DNA from: Pedobacter cryoconitis
GTDB lineage: Bacteria > Bacteroidota > Bacteroidia > Sphingobacteriales > Sphingobacteriaceae
DNA: 64,000 bases
Assembly: GCF_014200605.1 (NCBI RefSeq)
Contig: NZ_JACHCE010000007.1
Span: 124,001 to 188,000 of the forward strand
Direction: 5' to 3'
Shown piece by piece: positions 36,043-44,802 of the stretch (position 1 is its first letter; each line of letters begins with the position of its first letter). The position numbers were made by a program, and so were the translations under genes. The notes beneath the pieces are model-generated. The model was not told the origin of the DNA. It saw nothing but the letters and a program-made list of their open reading frames with translations, and ran no database searches.

Positions 36043-36050
36043 TACATTTG
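36043..36050 (+). promoter_or_regulatory. -7 promoter element of LytTR gene
   Basis: TACATTTG exact match to TAnnTTTG, with a possible -33 TTG at 36017-36019 (23-bp spacing), 60 bp upstream of the start codon. Confidence 0.55.
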
Positions 36051-36109
36051 AATGAACAAGCTATTGATCTTTCATTAATACTTAAAAAGTAAATTCATTC
36101 GCAACACAG

Positions 36110-37021
36110 ATGATGAAATTTATAAATTCTGGCATGCAGTTTTTCAATAATAGGATTGATTATCCGTTAAGATATCAATCGAAATACTTGCCAAAAATTG
36201 TGTTGATCCAGTTTTCACTGATTTTTGTCACCCTCTATTTATTTAAACCGTTTACAGTAAATGGCGCAGAGCAAAAATTAAATTATTTAGCAATCTGCTG
36301 TTTGCATGCCTTATCTCCTGCTCTGATCGTTTACTTATATTTCAGTACACTTACCCGTTTCAGAAAAAGGCATCAAATAAATAACTGGACACTAAAAGAG
36401 GAATTTTTTCATGTAGCGGTTGTATTTCTTATTATTGGCTTATCGGGCTTTTTATTGCGGGGTGTGATCTATACCAATCCGGACAATATTTCATGGCGCT
36501 ACTTATGGGAAGAAATAAGAAACGGTTATCTGGCAGGGACAATATTCTGTTTTTACTTGATTTTTACTAAGTTCTATGTTATCTCCACCATTGATAAATC
36601 ACCCGGTTATCATCCTGCTGAGAATGCGCCAGAACCTGTAAAGGAATATTTAGCTCCTCCCTCTATATTTATTAAAGCGCACGTTAGGGTTGATGATTTC
36701 TATTTCAAAGCCAATGATCTGTTATTTGCCAAAGCAGAAGGAAATTATATTTCTTTAACGACCATCAAAGATGGTTTTTTAAAAACTGAACTTAAAAGAA
36801 TTTCCTTAAAACAACTGGAAATACAACTTACTGCCTATCCATATTTATTACGTTGTCATCGTTCATATATATTGAATATTCAAAGAGTAGTAAAGCTCTC
36901 AGGTAATTCACAGGGATATTTAATTTCATTTAATAACACGGAAGACAAAGTACCTGTCTCACGGGCATACGTAAATGTGTTTGATCAGGTCTATCAGCAA
37001 GAAGCCCATGTAGCCTGTTAG
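36110..37021 (+). CDS. membrane-anchored LytTR DNA-binding regulator
   Basis: 303 aa. Residues ~25-165 contain about four hydrophobic segments. The C-terminal ~100 residues are a LytTR domain (DLLFAKAEGNYISLTT, YLLRCHRSYILNIQRV and a basic C-terminal strand). There is no receiver domain, so it is not a normal LytR-type response regulator; the membrane part presumably senses a signal and the LytTR domain binds DNA from the membrane. The GT39 gene begins 130 bp downstream on the same strand and is a candidate target. Confidence 0.87.
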   Translation: MMKFINSGMQFFNNRIDYPLRYQSKYLPKIVLIQFSLIFVTLYLFKPFTVNGAEQKLNYLAICCLHALSPALIVYLYFSTLTRFRKRHQINNWTLKEEFFHVAVVFLIIGLSGFLLRGVIYTNPDNISWRYLWEEIRNGYLAGTIFCFYLIFTKFYVISTIDKSPGYHPAENAPEPVKEYLAPPSIFIKAHVRVDDFYFKANDLLFAKAEGNYISLTTIKDGFLKTELKRISLKQLEIQLTAYPYLLRCHRSYILNIQRVVKLSGNSQGYLISFNNTEDKVPVSRAYVNVFDQVYQQEAHVAC

Positions 37022-37151
37022 TTATCATCCTTGTCATTGATCACAAAACATAGTTACTCATCACAACCTTTTAGCATAGTTTATGAGTTCATGTATTTTT
37101 GAAGAGTCAATGCAGCAGTTATTCCTGCGGCTTTATTTTCTCCATAAAATC

Positions 37152-38669
37152 ATGAAAAATATAAAAAACACAACATTAATTATCATGCTGTTTTCCGTGG
37201 TAAATTTGGTCCTGCACATAATTGCTGATTATAATTCAGGATTTCAAGGGGATGAGTTCCTGCACATCACAACTGGTAACTATCCTGCCTTTGGTTATAT
37301 GGAGTTCCCACCAGTAATTGGCTGGATGGCATGGATACAGAATCAATTTGGATCAACTGCGGTATTTGTACATCATATTTTTGCTCATATTGCCACTATA
37401 CTAATCTTGATCCTGATAGGATTAATTACAGTAGAATTGGGTGGAAAATCAAAAGCGGTCTTTATCGCGCTACTTTGTATTATGGTTTCACCTGGGTTTG
37501 ACAGATCACATCAATTGTTTCAGCCAGTTGTATTTAGTGAACTTTTTTGGGTATTATCTTTTTACCAGCTGGTTAGGTTTATAAAAGAGCCAAATAACAA
37601 GAATTTATTTTACTTAACGGTTGCTCTTGCCTTTGGTTTTTTAACCAAGTATGATATTGTGTTTTTTATAGCGGGGATTTGCAGCCTCTTCTTTTTTAAA
37701 AACACGAAAAAGATATTGTTAAGCAGGCAGTCCTGGAGATTCGCTTTAATCTTCTTTGTTATTGTAGCGCCTAATCTTTGGTGGCAGTATATACATCGTT
37801 TCCCCATGTTCCAAATGTTTTCGCGTTTGTATGAAACACAACTGGATAAGCTGAGTATAGGTGCTGTTTTAGGCCAATTAATAATTGACCTTAACCCAGT
37901 AACTCTATTGATATGGCTGCCAGGATGGTTTTATATGTTCAATAATAAGTCAAAAGTATTGTACCGGCCATTAGCCGTTTACATCACCTTATCAATACTG
38001 TTTCTGGCACTGGCAAAAGGCAAACATTATTACTTTTTTTCAGAGGTCATATTTTTGATCATATTTGGCAGTATCTGGTTTGAACAAACAGTACTGGCCT
38101 GGCGAAAATGGCTATTATATCCTGTTAGTGCGCTATTTATTCTGACAGGGTTGTTCCTGCTGCCATGGGGATTAATGGTATTGCCACTGAACAGTTTTAT
38201 CAATGTTTACAAATTGAAAAAAGAAGAAAATAGGTATGGTATACCTGATGAATATTACACGAAAAGCAAATGGGTGAAAACAATGTCGGCCATTAAGTCT
38301 GTTTATGATAGTTTGCCTGTTAAAGAACGGCACAGTTGTTTGATTTGGGGCAAACATTATGGCCAGGCTGGTGCAGTGAACCTTTTTGGTAGCGCATATA
38401 GTTTACCCAAAGCTTTCTCTTATCATGGTAGTTTTTACTCATGGGCCCCTGGAGGACAAATGCCAGAAACGGTTATAGCCTTTACAAATGGTGAAGCAAC
38501 TATTGATTTCTTTGAATGTTATTTCAACTCCGTTGTTGCGGTAAAAAAGGTCTATAACCCTTATGCATCTTTCGATAAAGACTTATTTCAAACTATTTAT
38601 ATCTGCAAAAAGCCTAAACAAAGTTTTGATAAGTTAAAAGTTCTCTTTGAGAAAAGAATTTTTGAGTAA
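37152..38669 (+). CDS. GT39/ArnT-like membrane glycosyltransferase
   Basis: About 505 aa from the ATG at 37152; the longer frame from 37083 adds 23 mostly non-hydrophobic residues before a natural first helix. Multiple transmembrane segments. The first loop carries the paired acidic residues GDEFLHITTGNYPAFGYMEFPP typical of the PMT_2/ArnT group (catalytic DE). Such enzymes move sugars from polyprenyl phosphate to lipid A, proteins or other acceptors on the outer face of the inner membrane. Donor and acceptor are unknown. Confidence 0.82.
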   Translation: MKNIKNTTLIIMLFSVVNLVLHIIADYNSGFQGDEFLHITTGNYPAFGYMEFPPVIGWMAWIQNQFGSTAVFVHHIFAHIATILILILIGLITVELGGKSKAVFIALLCIMVSPGFDRSHQLFQPVVFSELFWVLSFYQLVRFIKEPNNKNLFYLTVALAFGFLTKYDIVFFIAGICSLFFFKNTKKILLSRQSWRFALIFFVIVAPNLWWQYIHRFPMFQMFSRLYETQLDKLSIGAVLGQLIIDLNPVTLLIWLPGWFYMFNNKSKVLYRPLAVYITLSILFLALAKGKHYYFFSEVIFLIIFGSIWFEQTVLAWRKWLLYPVSALFILTGLFLLPWGLMVLPLNSFINVYKLKKEENRYGIPDEYYTKSKWVKTMSAIKSVYDSLPVKERHSCLIWGKHYGQAGAVNLFGSAYSLPKAFSYHGSFYSWAPGGQMPETVIAFTNGEATIDFFECYFNSVVAVKKVYNPYASFDKDLFQTIYICKKPKQSFDKLKVLFEKRIFE

Positions 38670-38690
38670 ATAATTGTGCCGCCGGGTAGG

Positions 38691-39608
38691 TTACAGCTTT
38701 GCCGAATAGTAATCCCAAATCTCTTTTGCAATTGCTGCAATTGCATTAATACCTCTTTCTTTTGGCCCCTTAAAATCTGACATCAATACAGAAATAGCCA
38801 GATGTTTGCCATTAGGTAAAGTAACGATACCAATATCATTAAAGGCAGCCATTAAACCTTCTTTACTTACACCAGATGCACCAGTCTTATGAATCAATTC
38901 GGTTGCAGGTGGTAAAAACAAGGTAATTCTCTTGCCCCAGTCAGGTAATTCCCTCATGATCTGAATCAGGAAATCATTGCTGGATTTAGAAAGTAATTTC
39001 TGATCATATAAGAGCTGGAGCAATTGCAGCGAAGCACCAGGTTTACACCAGTTCTTATATTGTAGCGCCCATTCCTTTTCCATCTCTCCTTCTGTATAGA
39101 CAATGGAAATATCTTTCACACCTGCCTGATGAAGATATTTATTTACGGCAGCAGGGCCACCAGCTACCCTGGTATATAGAAAATCACAAGCATTGTTGTC
39201 ACTCTTTGAAACTGCATAAGTCAGCAGGTCTGCTAAGCTCATATCAAGATCCTGATCAGGGAAATCTTTAACCATCGGACTCCAGGTATTGGTATCTAAT
39301 GTTGCTTTAGGCATATTAAACTTTTGGCTGAGCTTTAGTTCTCCTTTATCTACCTTCTGCAGTATTGCAAAGGCAAGTGGAAATTTAAAAACACTCATCA
39401 TCGGATAGCCGTGATCTCCGTTAATGATAAAACCACCTTTAAAATCCATACATTTTACACCTACACCGATTTTTCCTCCGGCAGTATCTATTATGTGTTT
39501 AATCCTCTCCTGTAATTGTAAGATTGATTTGTTTTGCTGAGCAAATAATGCCTGTGGTATAAGCAATAATGCTATGATAAATATTTTAAGGCTTCTGTTT
39601 ACTGTCAT
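38691..39608 (-). CDS. class A beta-lactamase (subclass A2, PER/CfxA-like)
   Basis: 305 aa from the ATG at 39608; the longer frame lacks a signal peptide at its N-terminus. Signal peptide ends at LFAQQ. Active-site motifs are SVFK (Ser72, Lys75), the SDN loop in SKSDNNACDFL, an omega-loop YTEGEME with a candidate general-base Glu, QYKNWCKPGAS, and the KTG box in IHKTGASGVS. These patterns match subclass A2 enzymes (PER, CfxA, CGA), which are periplasmic and often hydrolyse cephalosporins. Spectrum is unknown. It is probably chromosomal and intrinsic. Confidence 0.93.
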   Translation of the reverse strand: MTVNRSLKIFIIALLLIPQALFAQQNKSILQLQERIKHIIDTAGGKIGVGVKCMDFKGGFIINGDHGYPMMSVFKFPLAFAILQKVDKGELKLSQKFNMPKATLDTNTWSPMVKDFPDQDLDMSLADLLTYAVSKSDNNACDFLYTRVAGGPAAVNKYLHQAGVKDISIVYTEGEMEKEWALQYKNWCKPGASLQLLQLLYDQKLLSKSSNDFLIQIMRELPDWGKRITLFLPPATELIHKTGASGVSKEGLMAAFNDIGIVTLPNGKHLAISVLMSDFKGPKERGINAIAAIAKEIWDYYSAKL

Positions 39609-39721
39609 ATTGCAAATTAAGCTGAAATTGTTGATTAGACAAAGCTCAAAGGTCAATATCAGGTAACTGTTGCGGTAAGATCTGGATCCTTTTTTTAAGA
39701 TCCTGAAAATTTTGATATTGA

Positions 39722-40711
39722 TTATAATTCTTCCACTTCGCTTAATGACAAGCTTGTAATATCAACTATCTGTTGTGCTGTATATCCATCTTTTTTCATT
39801 TTGAATGCAACTATCCGGATTACTTCTTCACCTCTTTCTTTTTTGACTTTCTCTGTGACTTCTTTTTTGACTTTCTCTGTAACGTTCTTTGTAACCTCCT
39901 TTGTGATCTCCTTTGTGATCTCTTTTGTGACCTGTTTTGTGACCTCATCCCGAACTTTCTCTGTAGCTTCCTCCACAGCCAACTCAATCGCGTAATCCAT
40001 CACATTCTTATTGTCCCATCTGTGCTTATCATTGTTATTCCACAACATTTTTTCCTCCTTTGTTAAATTAGTGAATTGGGCAATGTTAAATAATTTTTCG
40101 AATACCGGTTTACGAAGATACGCAGGTATTTTGTCCATACTGCTCATGTTTTTGAGTACAAACAGCCATTTATCCAAATCTGTTTCCAATTGATCGGATG
40201 TCTTTACAAACTTATGTAATTCAATGTAAATATAACCTAGCTTATCGTAAAATATTTTTCCCGTATCCCTGTCACAGAGACAAATATCGTGAAGATACTG
40301 ACCTTCCTGGAAATCTTCAGCCACTGAATCTTCCAGTAAAGCAATCAGAAAAACTTCAGTCAGATTATATCTCCATTCGTTCCTTTTACCTTTTGGAGCC
40401 TGATCGCTAATTAAACGACTGGTGTAGAACAATGCACGCTGTTTAAAATTCTTTTGTTTGCCACGTTGTACTTCAATGATAAAATGTTCATCATGAGCTC
40501 CTGTACACAATAAATCAAATACAACACCGCCTTCGTTCATCAAATCGCCTGGATGTTCATTTTTATTGTAAATCAGATCGATGATATGTTTTCTACCTCT
40601 GAACACTTCATTTAGAAAATCGATTAGTAAATCTTTGTTAGGATCAGACCCGAATATCTTTTTAAATGCAAAATCTATTAGAGGATCTATATATTTTATG
40701 GCTTGCCGCAT
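39722..40711 (-). CDS. Rpn family PD-(D/E)XK nuclease (transposase-like) with Lys/Glu/Thr repeat tail
   Basis: About 329 aa from the ATG at 40711; the longer frame starts with TTG. N-terminal Rpn/PDDEXK_2 domain: IDPLIDFAFKKIFGSDPNKD, FIIEVQRGKQKNFKQRALFY (the catalytic D/E-x-K core as EVQ) and EVFLIALLED. Between about residues 245 and 300 lies a tetrapeptide repeat array (variants of KEIT/KEVT/EKVK), coded by ~12-bp tandem units at 39833-39965. Such proteins promote recA-independent recombination and are often miscalled transposases. No inverted repeats or target duplications were seen beside it, so it is not a mobile element by itself. Confidence 0.9.
   Translation of the reverse strand: MRQAIKYIDPLIDFAFKKIFGSDPNKDLLIDFLNEVFRGRKHIIDLIYNKNEHPGDLMNEGGVVFDLLCTGAHDEHFIIEVQRGKQKNFKQRALFYTSRLISDQAPKGKRNEWRYNLTEVFLIALLEDSVAEDFQEGQYLHDICLCDRDTGKIFYDKLGYIYIELHKFVKTSDQLETDLDKWLFVLKNMSSMDKIPAYLRKPVFEKLFNIAQFTNLTKEEKMLWNNNDKHRWDNKNVMDYAIELAVEEATEKVRDEVTKQVTKEITKEITKEVTKNVTEKVKKEVTEKVKKERGEEVIRIVAFKMKKDGYTAQQIVDITSLSLSEVEEL
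39833..39965 (-). repeat. 12-bp tandem repeat array coding for KEIT/KEVT units in the Rpn protein
   Basis: About ten degenerate 12-bp units (minus-strand sense like AAGGAGATCACA) encode a Lys/Glu/Thr/Val helical repeat. In-frame length change is expected by slippage without disrupting the reading frame. Confidence 0.75.
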
Positions 40712-40940
40712 GTAAATAAGTTGAAAAAGAATATCTATATTCCTTTCTGGCAACTTAATCCCCTTTATTATATATCTGGTAATAAATTAACAGATATATA
40801 AATCAAAAAAAGTATCAGGACAAAAGTGTATTTCTAAATAATGTATTTTTTGGTTATAGTAACTAAAATTTATTTTGAGTAAAACGGCTTGTTTTTATTT
40901 AACTTAATGGTATTAATTTTCTGCCTTTAAAATAATTATT

Positions 40941-42668
40941 ATGAAAAAAAACGCTCTTTTATTACCTATACTGATGATGGCTACCTTAATCAGTTGTAAT
41001 AACTCTTTAAAAAAACAAACTAATAAAAATGCTGCTGATGCCATATATTTTGGTGGAGACATCCTAACTATGGAAGGTGATGCTGCCAGTTATATTGAAG
41101 CAGTGGCTGTAAAAGATGGTAAAATCATTTTTGCAGGAACTAAATCGGATGCAGATAAATTCCGGGGAAACCAGACTGCGATGAAAGATCTGGCCGGGAA
41201 AACTTTATTGCCGGGGTTTGTAGACGGACATAGCCATTTCAGCGAAGTAGGCTTGCAGTCTGTGTCAGCAAATCTTTTATCTCCACCAGACGGCCAGGTT
41301 AAAAATATAAACGATCTGCAAAAGGTACTTCGTGAGTTTATGGCTACTTCTTCAATTGTTGCGGCACATCAGCTTGTGCTGGGAATGAATTATGATAATT
41401 CTCAATTACAAGAACAGCGGAGTCCGGTAAGACAGGAACTGGATGCTGTTTCGACAGAATTACCGGTTCTGGTTATACATCAGTCGGGACACTTAGCTGT
41501 TTTTAATAGTAAAGCTTTGTCTATGGCAGGTATTACTGCTGATTCTAAAGACCCTCAGGGAGGAGTCATTGAACGGGAAGCAGATGGTAAAACACCAAAT
41601 GGGGTTTTACAGGAAAGTGCATTCTTTCAAATCATTCCAAAATTACCCCTGAATTTTACGCCGGAAGAAGTCGTCTCTATGCTTCAAACAAGTGAAAATA
41701 TTTATATGAAGAATGGCTTTACAACCATACAGGATGGTAAAACATCACCTGCAAATATTAAGATTCTACCAGAACTTGCTAAAAAAGGACTTTTTAAAGT
41801 TGACATCGTTTCTTATCCTGATTTTGTTCTTTTGAGTAAAGACAGTATTCTGTGGGGGCCGTTAATGTCAAAAAAATACACGAATCATTTTCGGATTGGT
41901 GGTGTAAAACTGACATTGGACGGTTCACCTCAGGGAAAAACAGCCTGGTTTACTAAACCCTATTTTAAAGTTCCCGAAGGTAAGGAAGATACTTATGCTG
42001 GTTATGCAGCATTTACTGATACAGCCCTGATCAAATGGTTTGAGCTGGCTTATAAAAATAACTGGCAATTATTAACACATACTAATGGTGATGCAGCTAT
42101 TGACCAGCTGATTAAGATGGATAAAGCAGCTTCTTTTAAATATCCTGCTAAAGATCGCCGTACTGTGATGATACATGGGCAATTTCTACGATATGACCAG
42201 GTCAAACAAATAAAAAATGCGGGTATTTTTGCTTCTCTATTTCCCCTGCATACTTTCAATTGGGGTGATTATCACCGTCAATCTGTAGTTGGGCCGGAAC
42301 GTGCAGAAAATATGTCTCCAACGGGCTGGTTACTGGAAAACAAAATGAAATTCAGCATTCACTCAGATGCTCCGGTTATTTTTCCAAATTCAATGCAGCT
42401 GATCTCAACCGCAGTGAACAGAACGACGCGCACCAATTATCTGTTAGGCCCAAAACAGAAAGTATCCCCTTACATTGCTTTAAAGGCGATGACAATCTGG
42501 CCTGCCTATCAGTATTTTGAAGAGCATACAAAAGGTTCATTAGTGAAAGGTAAAAATGCCGACTTCGTGATTTTAGATAAGAACCCGGTAAAAGTTGATT
42601 CCAAAAAGATCAATGAAATAAAAGTGGTAGAAACGATTAAAGAAGGTAAAACAGTTTATCCGGATTAG
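40941..42668 (+). CDS. YtcJ-type amidohydrolase lipoprotein
   Basis: 575 aa. Lipobox with Cys19 (LISC) after a short signal peptide. Amidohydrolase-3 family: FVDGHSHFSEVG (metal HxH), LTHTNGDAAIDQLI, MIHGQFLRYDQ, SIHSDAPV (metal Asp) and the C-terminal ADFVILDKNP. The family contains N-acyl-amino acid and exoenzyme-type hydrolases; the substrate is not predictable. Lipidation places it in the periplasm or on the outer membrane. Confidence 0.9.
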   Translation: MKKNALLLPILMMATLISCNNSLKKQTNKNAADAIYFGGDILTMEGDAASYIEAVAVKDGKIIFAGTKSDADKFRGNQTAMKDLAGKTLLPGFVDGHSHFSEVGLQSVSANLLSPPDGQVKNINDLQKVLREFMATSSIVAAHQLVLGMNYDNSQLQEQRSPVRQELDAVSTELPVLVIHQSGHLAVFNSKALSMAGITADSKDPQGGVIEREADGKTPNGVLQESAFFQIIPKLPLNFTPEEVVSMLQTSENIYMKNGFTTIQDGKTSPANIKILPELAKKGLFKVDIVSYPDFVLLSKDSILWGPLMSKKYTNHFRIGGVKLTLDGSPQGKTAWFTKPYFKVPEGKEDTYAGYAAFTDTALIKWFELAYKNNWQLLTHTNGDAAIDQLIKMDKAASFKYPAKDRRTVMIHGQFLRYDQVKQIKNAGIFASLFPLHTFNWGDYHRQSVVGPERAENMSPTGWLLENKMKFSIHSDAPVIFPNSMQLISTAVNRTTRTNYLLGPKQKVSPYIALKAMTIWPAYQYFEEHTKGSLVKGKNADFVILDKNPVKVDSKKINEIKVVETIKEGKTVYPD

Positions 42669-42725
42669 TCTTTATTACAAATAAAGATTATGCAGGTAGA
42701 ATTAATCATGCGGTTCTGATCAATT

Positions 42726-43505
42726 CTACCCTGCTGTTTTTGGAAAATATTTACTTGGAGTTTCCCCCAAATGTTTTTTAAAGAAATCTATAAATGCACT
42801 ATCACTTGAAAACTCTAAATCAAAAGCAGTTTCTCCAACATTTCTGCCTTCTGCAAGCAATTCTATAGCCTTATGCAATCGCCATTGCTGTCGCCAGTCC
42901 TGGTAAGGCATGCCTGTTTCCTTGATAAAAATACGGGTAATCGTTTTTTCACTTGCTGCTGCCAGTTTTGAAAATTCCTTTAAAAACGGAGGCATTGATT
43001 CTCCTTTATTCCATTGCTCTACAAAAGACTGTACACGTAAATCTTTAGGCATAGTCAGAACCAGATTATCTGTAGAAGCATTATTAAGTTCATCCAGAAA
43101 CACATGTAAAATGTTCTGCTGTAATTCAAAGGGCCTATCCCATTCCCAAAAAGAAACCCGCTCTATTAGCTCTTTAAATAGCCCATTAACATTGAAGAGC
43201 TGCAATTGACCGGGCAGATTGGAGAATTGATGAATATCAAAATAAATAGAACGATAAGCGACCACATTTCTCATGATGACCCGGTGTAATGTATTTGCAG
43301 GAATCCAAAATGCTCTGTTTGGTGGTAAAATATATTGTCTTTCTGCCGACGTTACCGTCATACAGCCACTCGGTGCATATAATAATTGCGCCTTTTGATG
43401 ACTGTGCAATCCAGAATCGTGTGCTGCCAGGTCCGAAGCAATTCCAATTACAGGAATATCGATCTCATCAGGATTAAAATAACTGTCTTTAAGTATAAAT
43501 GTCAT
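42726..43505 (-). CDS. AraC-family transcriptional regulator
   Basis: 259 aa. Cupin-type N-terminal sensor (HSHQKAQLLYAPSGCMTV, LPPNRAFWIPANTLHRV) and a C-terminal double HTH (LAAASEKTITRIFIKETGMP and FDLEFSSDSAFIDFFKKHLG). It is divergent from a Bcr/CflA-type MFS exporter gene, with 92 bp between starts, so it probably controls that gene. It is not related to the AraC trio at 47163-52805, which lack a cupin domain. Confidence 0.92.
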   Translation of the reverse strand: MTFILKDSYFNPDEIDIPVIGIASDLAAHDSGLHSHQKAQLLYAPSGCMTVTSAERQYILPPNRAFWIPANTLHRVIMRNVVAYRSIYFDIHQFSNLPGQLQLFNVNGLFKELIERVSFWEWDRPFELQQNILHVFLDELNNASTDNLVLTMPKDLRVQSFVEQWNKGESMPPFLKEFSKLAAASEKTITRIFIKETGMPYQDWRQQWRLHKAIELLAEGRNVGETAFDLEFSSDSAFIDFFKKHLGETPSKYFPKTAG

Positions 43506-43565
43506 CTGTCCTTATTTTGGTATTTATTGATCTGATATAATTATAAAGATAGTGACTGTTCGCCA

Positions 43566-43573
43566 TAAATTTG
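43566..43573 (+). promoter_or_regulatory. -7 promoter element of Bcr-type MFS gene
   Basis: TAAATTTG matches TAnnTTTG exactly, 24 bp before the ATG at 43598. This makes the in-frame TTG at 43571, which overlaps it, an unlikely start. Confidence 0.55.
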
Positions 43574-43597
43574 CACAGTATTTTAAAAACAAATATC

Positions 43598-44734
43598 ATG
43601 ACAACAAAACCAAAGCTGTGGCTAATGATTATTTTAATGATGTTTCCGCAATTTGTAGAAACAATTTATAGTCCTGTATTGCCACAGATTGCAAAGAAAT
43701 TTAGTGTAAACGACCAGCAGGCTTCACAAACTATAGCTATTTATTTTATCGCATTTGCAATTGGCGTAGTTTTCTGGGGAATTGTCAGTGACCGTATTGG
43801 CAGACGAAAAGCAATGATTTACGGACTGATCACTTATGGAGCAGGTACAATTATAGCTTTATTCACAACTGATTTTAATATAATCCTGCTGGCCCGGGTC
43901 ATTGCGGCCTTTGGGGTAGCGGTATGTTCAGTAGTAACACAGACTATATTAAGAGATACTTTTGATAAAACAGAGCTGGCCAAAGTATTTTCTATCATGG
44001 GAATTGCACTTTCTATCAGTCCTGTGGCAGGGTTATTAACTGGTGGTCTGGTGTCTGCCCATTATGGTTATTCAGGTGTCTTTTCGACGCTGTTAATGTT
44101 AGCAATAGCTTTAATCACAGCGACATTTGTTTTTTTACCAGAGACCCAAAAAACTTCAGCCAATGAAACCAGATTTATAGATGTGCTAAAAAAAATGAGC
44201 ACTGATAAAATGATATGGTATAGCGTGTTTTTAGTTGCTGCATTCAATGTCATGCTCTTTAGTTATTACGCTTTAGCACCCTTTATTTTTGAAAGAGCCG
44301 GATATAACACAACACAGTTCGGATACAGTGGTATTGCGCTCGCCATAGGGTCATTTATAGGTGGGATAACAAATAAAAACTTAGTCCGGGCCGGTTATTC
44401 TTCAGCAAAACTGATTTTGTCAGCTGCCCTGCTGGCTGCATCTGGTGCTTTGGGTGTATGGTTTCTTCAAAAAGATATTTGGTTCCTTTTGTCTATGTTA
44501 TTTATTGTAGCAGCTTTTGGGATAGCTATCCCGAATATCTTAAGCCAGGCATTGAATCGATACAAACAGGTTGCCGGTACAGCCGGGGCATTATTCGGAT
44601 TAATGTACTATCTGATTATCGGGATAGGTTTAATCATTTCGGGCTGGGTCCAGAACCTGGGGCTCATATTGATCATTTGTTCCGCATTTTCTATTGGGGT
44701 TGCCCTGAAGTATAAAGCCAGGGCCATTTTATAA
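43598..44734 (+). CDS. Bcr/CflA-type MFS drug exporter
   Basis: About 378 aa from the ATG at 43598. Twelve transmembrane segments with the Bcr/CflA start FPQFVETIYSPVLPQIAKKF and motif A GIVSDRIGRRKAM. LSISPVAGLLTGG corresponds to the antiporter motif C region. It exports small toxic molecules by proton exchange; the drug is unknown. Regulated probably by the divergent AraC gene. Confidence 0.9.
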   Translation: MTTKPKLWLMIILMMFPQFVETIYSPVLPQIAKKFSVNDQQASQTIAIYFIAFAIGVVFWGIVSDRIGRRKAMIYGLITYGAGTIIALFTTDFNIILLARVIAAFGVAVCSVVTQTILRDTFDKTELAKVFSIMGIALSISPVAGLLTGGLVSAHYGYSGVFSTLLMLAIALITATFVFLPETQKTSANETRFIDVLKKMSTDKMIWYSVFLVAAFNVMLFSYYALAPFIFERAGYNTTQFGYSGIALAIGSFIGGITNKNLVRAGYSSAKLILSAALLAASGALGVWFLQKDIWFLLSMLFIVAAFGIAIPNILSQALNRYKQVAGTAGALFGLMYYLIIGIGLIISGWVQNLGLILIICSAFSIGVALKYKARAIL

Positions 44735-44735
44735 A

Positions 44736-44774
44736 TGTTTATCCGGACCAGCAACATGCTGGTCCGGATAAACA
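44736..44774. terminator. bidirectional terminator between MFS and TPR genes
   Basis: 18-bp perfect stem (44736-44753 with 44757-44774, 3-nt loop), only one base after the MFS stop and ~29 bp from the convergent TPR gene stop. G/C-rich in the middle; strong terminator geometry. Confidence 0.8.
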
Positions 44775-44802
44775 AAATGCACTATTTTGCAGCAAAACTA
44801 TC

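Larger units (their letters stand above)
35763..36109. other. 347-bp intergenic region with strong hairpin and a promoter element
   Basis: No coding potential seen. It contains the 16-17-bp hairpin at 35868-35906 and, near its end, a Bacteroidota-type -7 box at 36043-36050 for the LytTR gene. A single GTCTTAT heptamer at 35931 has no partner at 21 bp. Confidence 0.6.

Noticed and set aside
39773..40066. Plus-strand open frame rich in Phe, Cys and Asp opposite the Rpn gene
   Set aside because: It is the antisense reading of the 12-bp repeat array; low complexity and no start context.
39722..40711. Rpn protein as part of an insertion sequence
   Set aside because: No terminal inverted repeats or target duplications found around it; Rpn proteins are often misnamed transposases.
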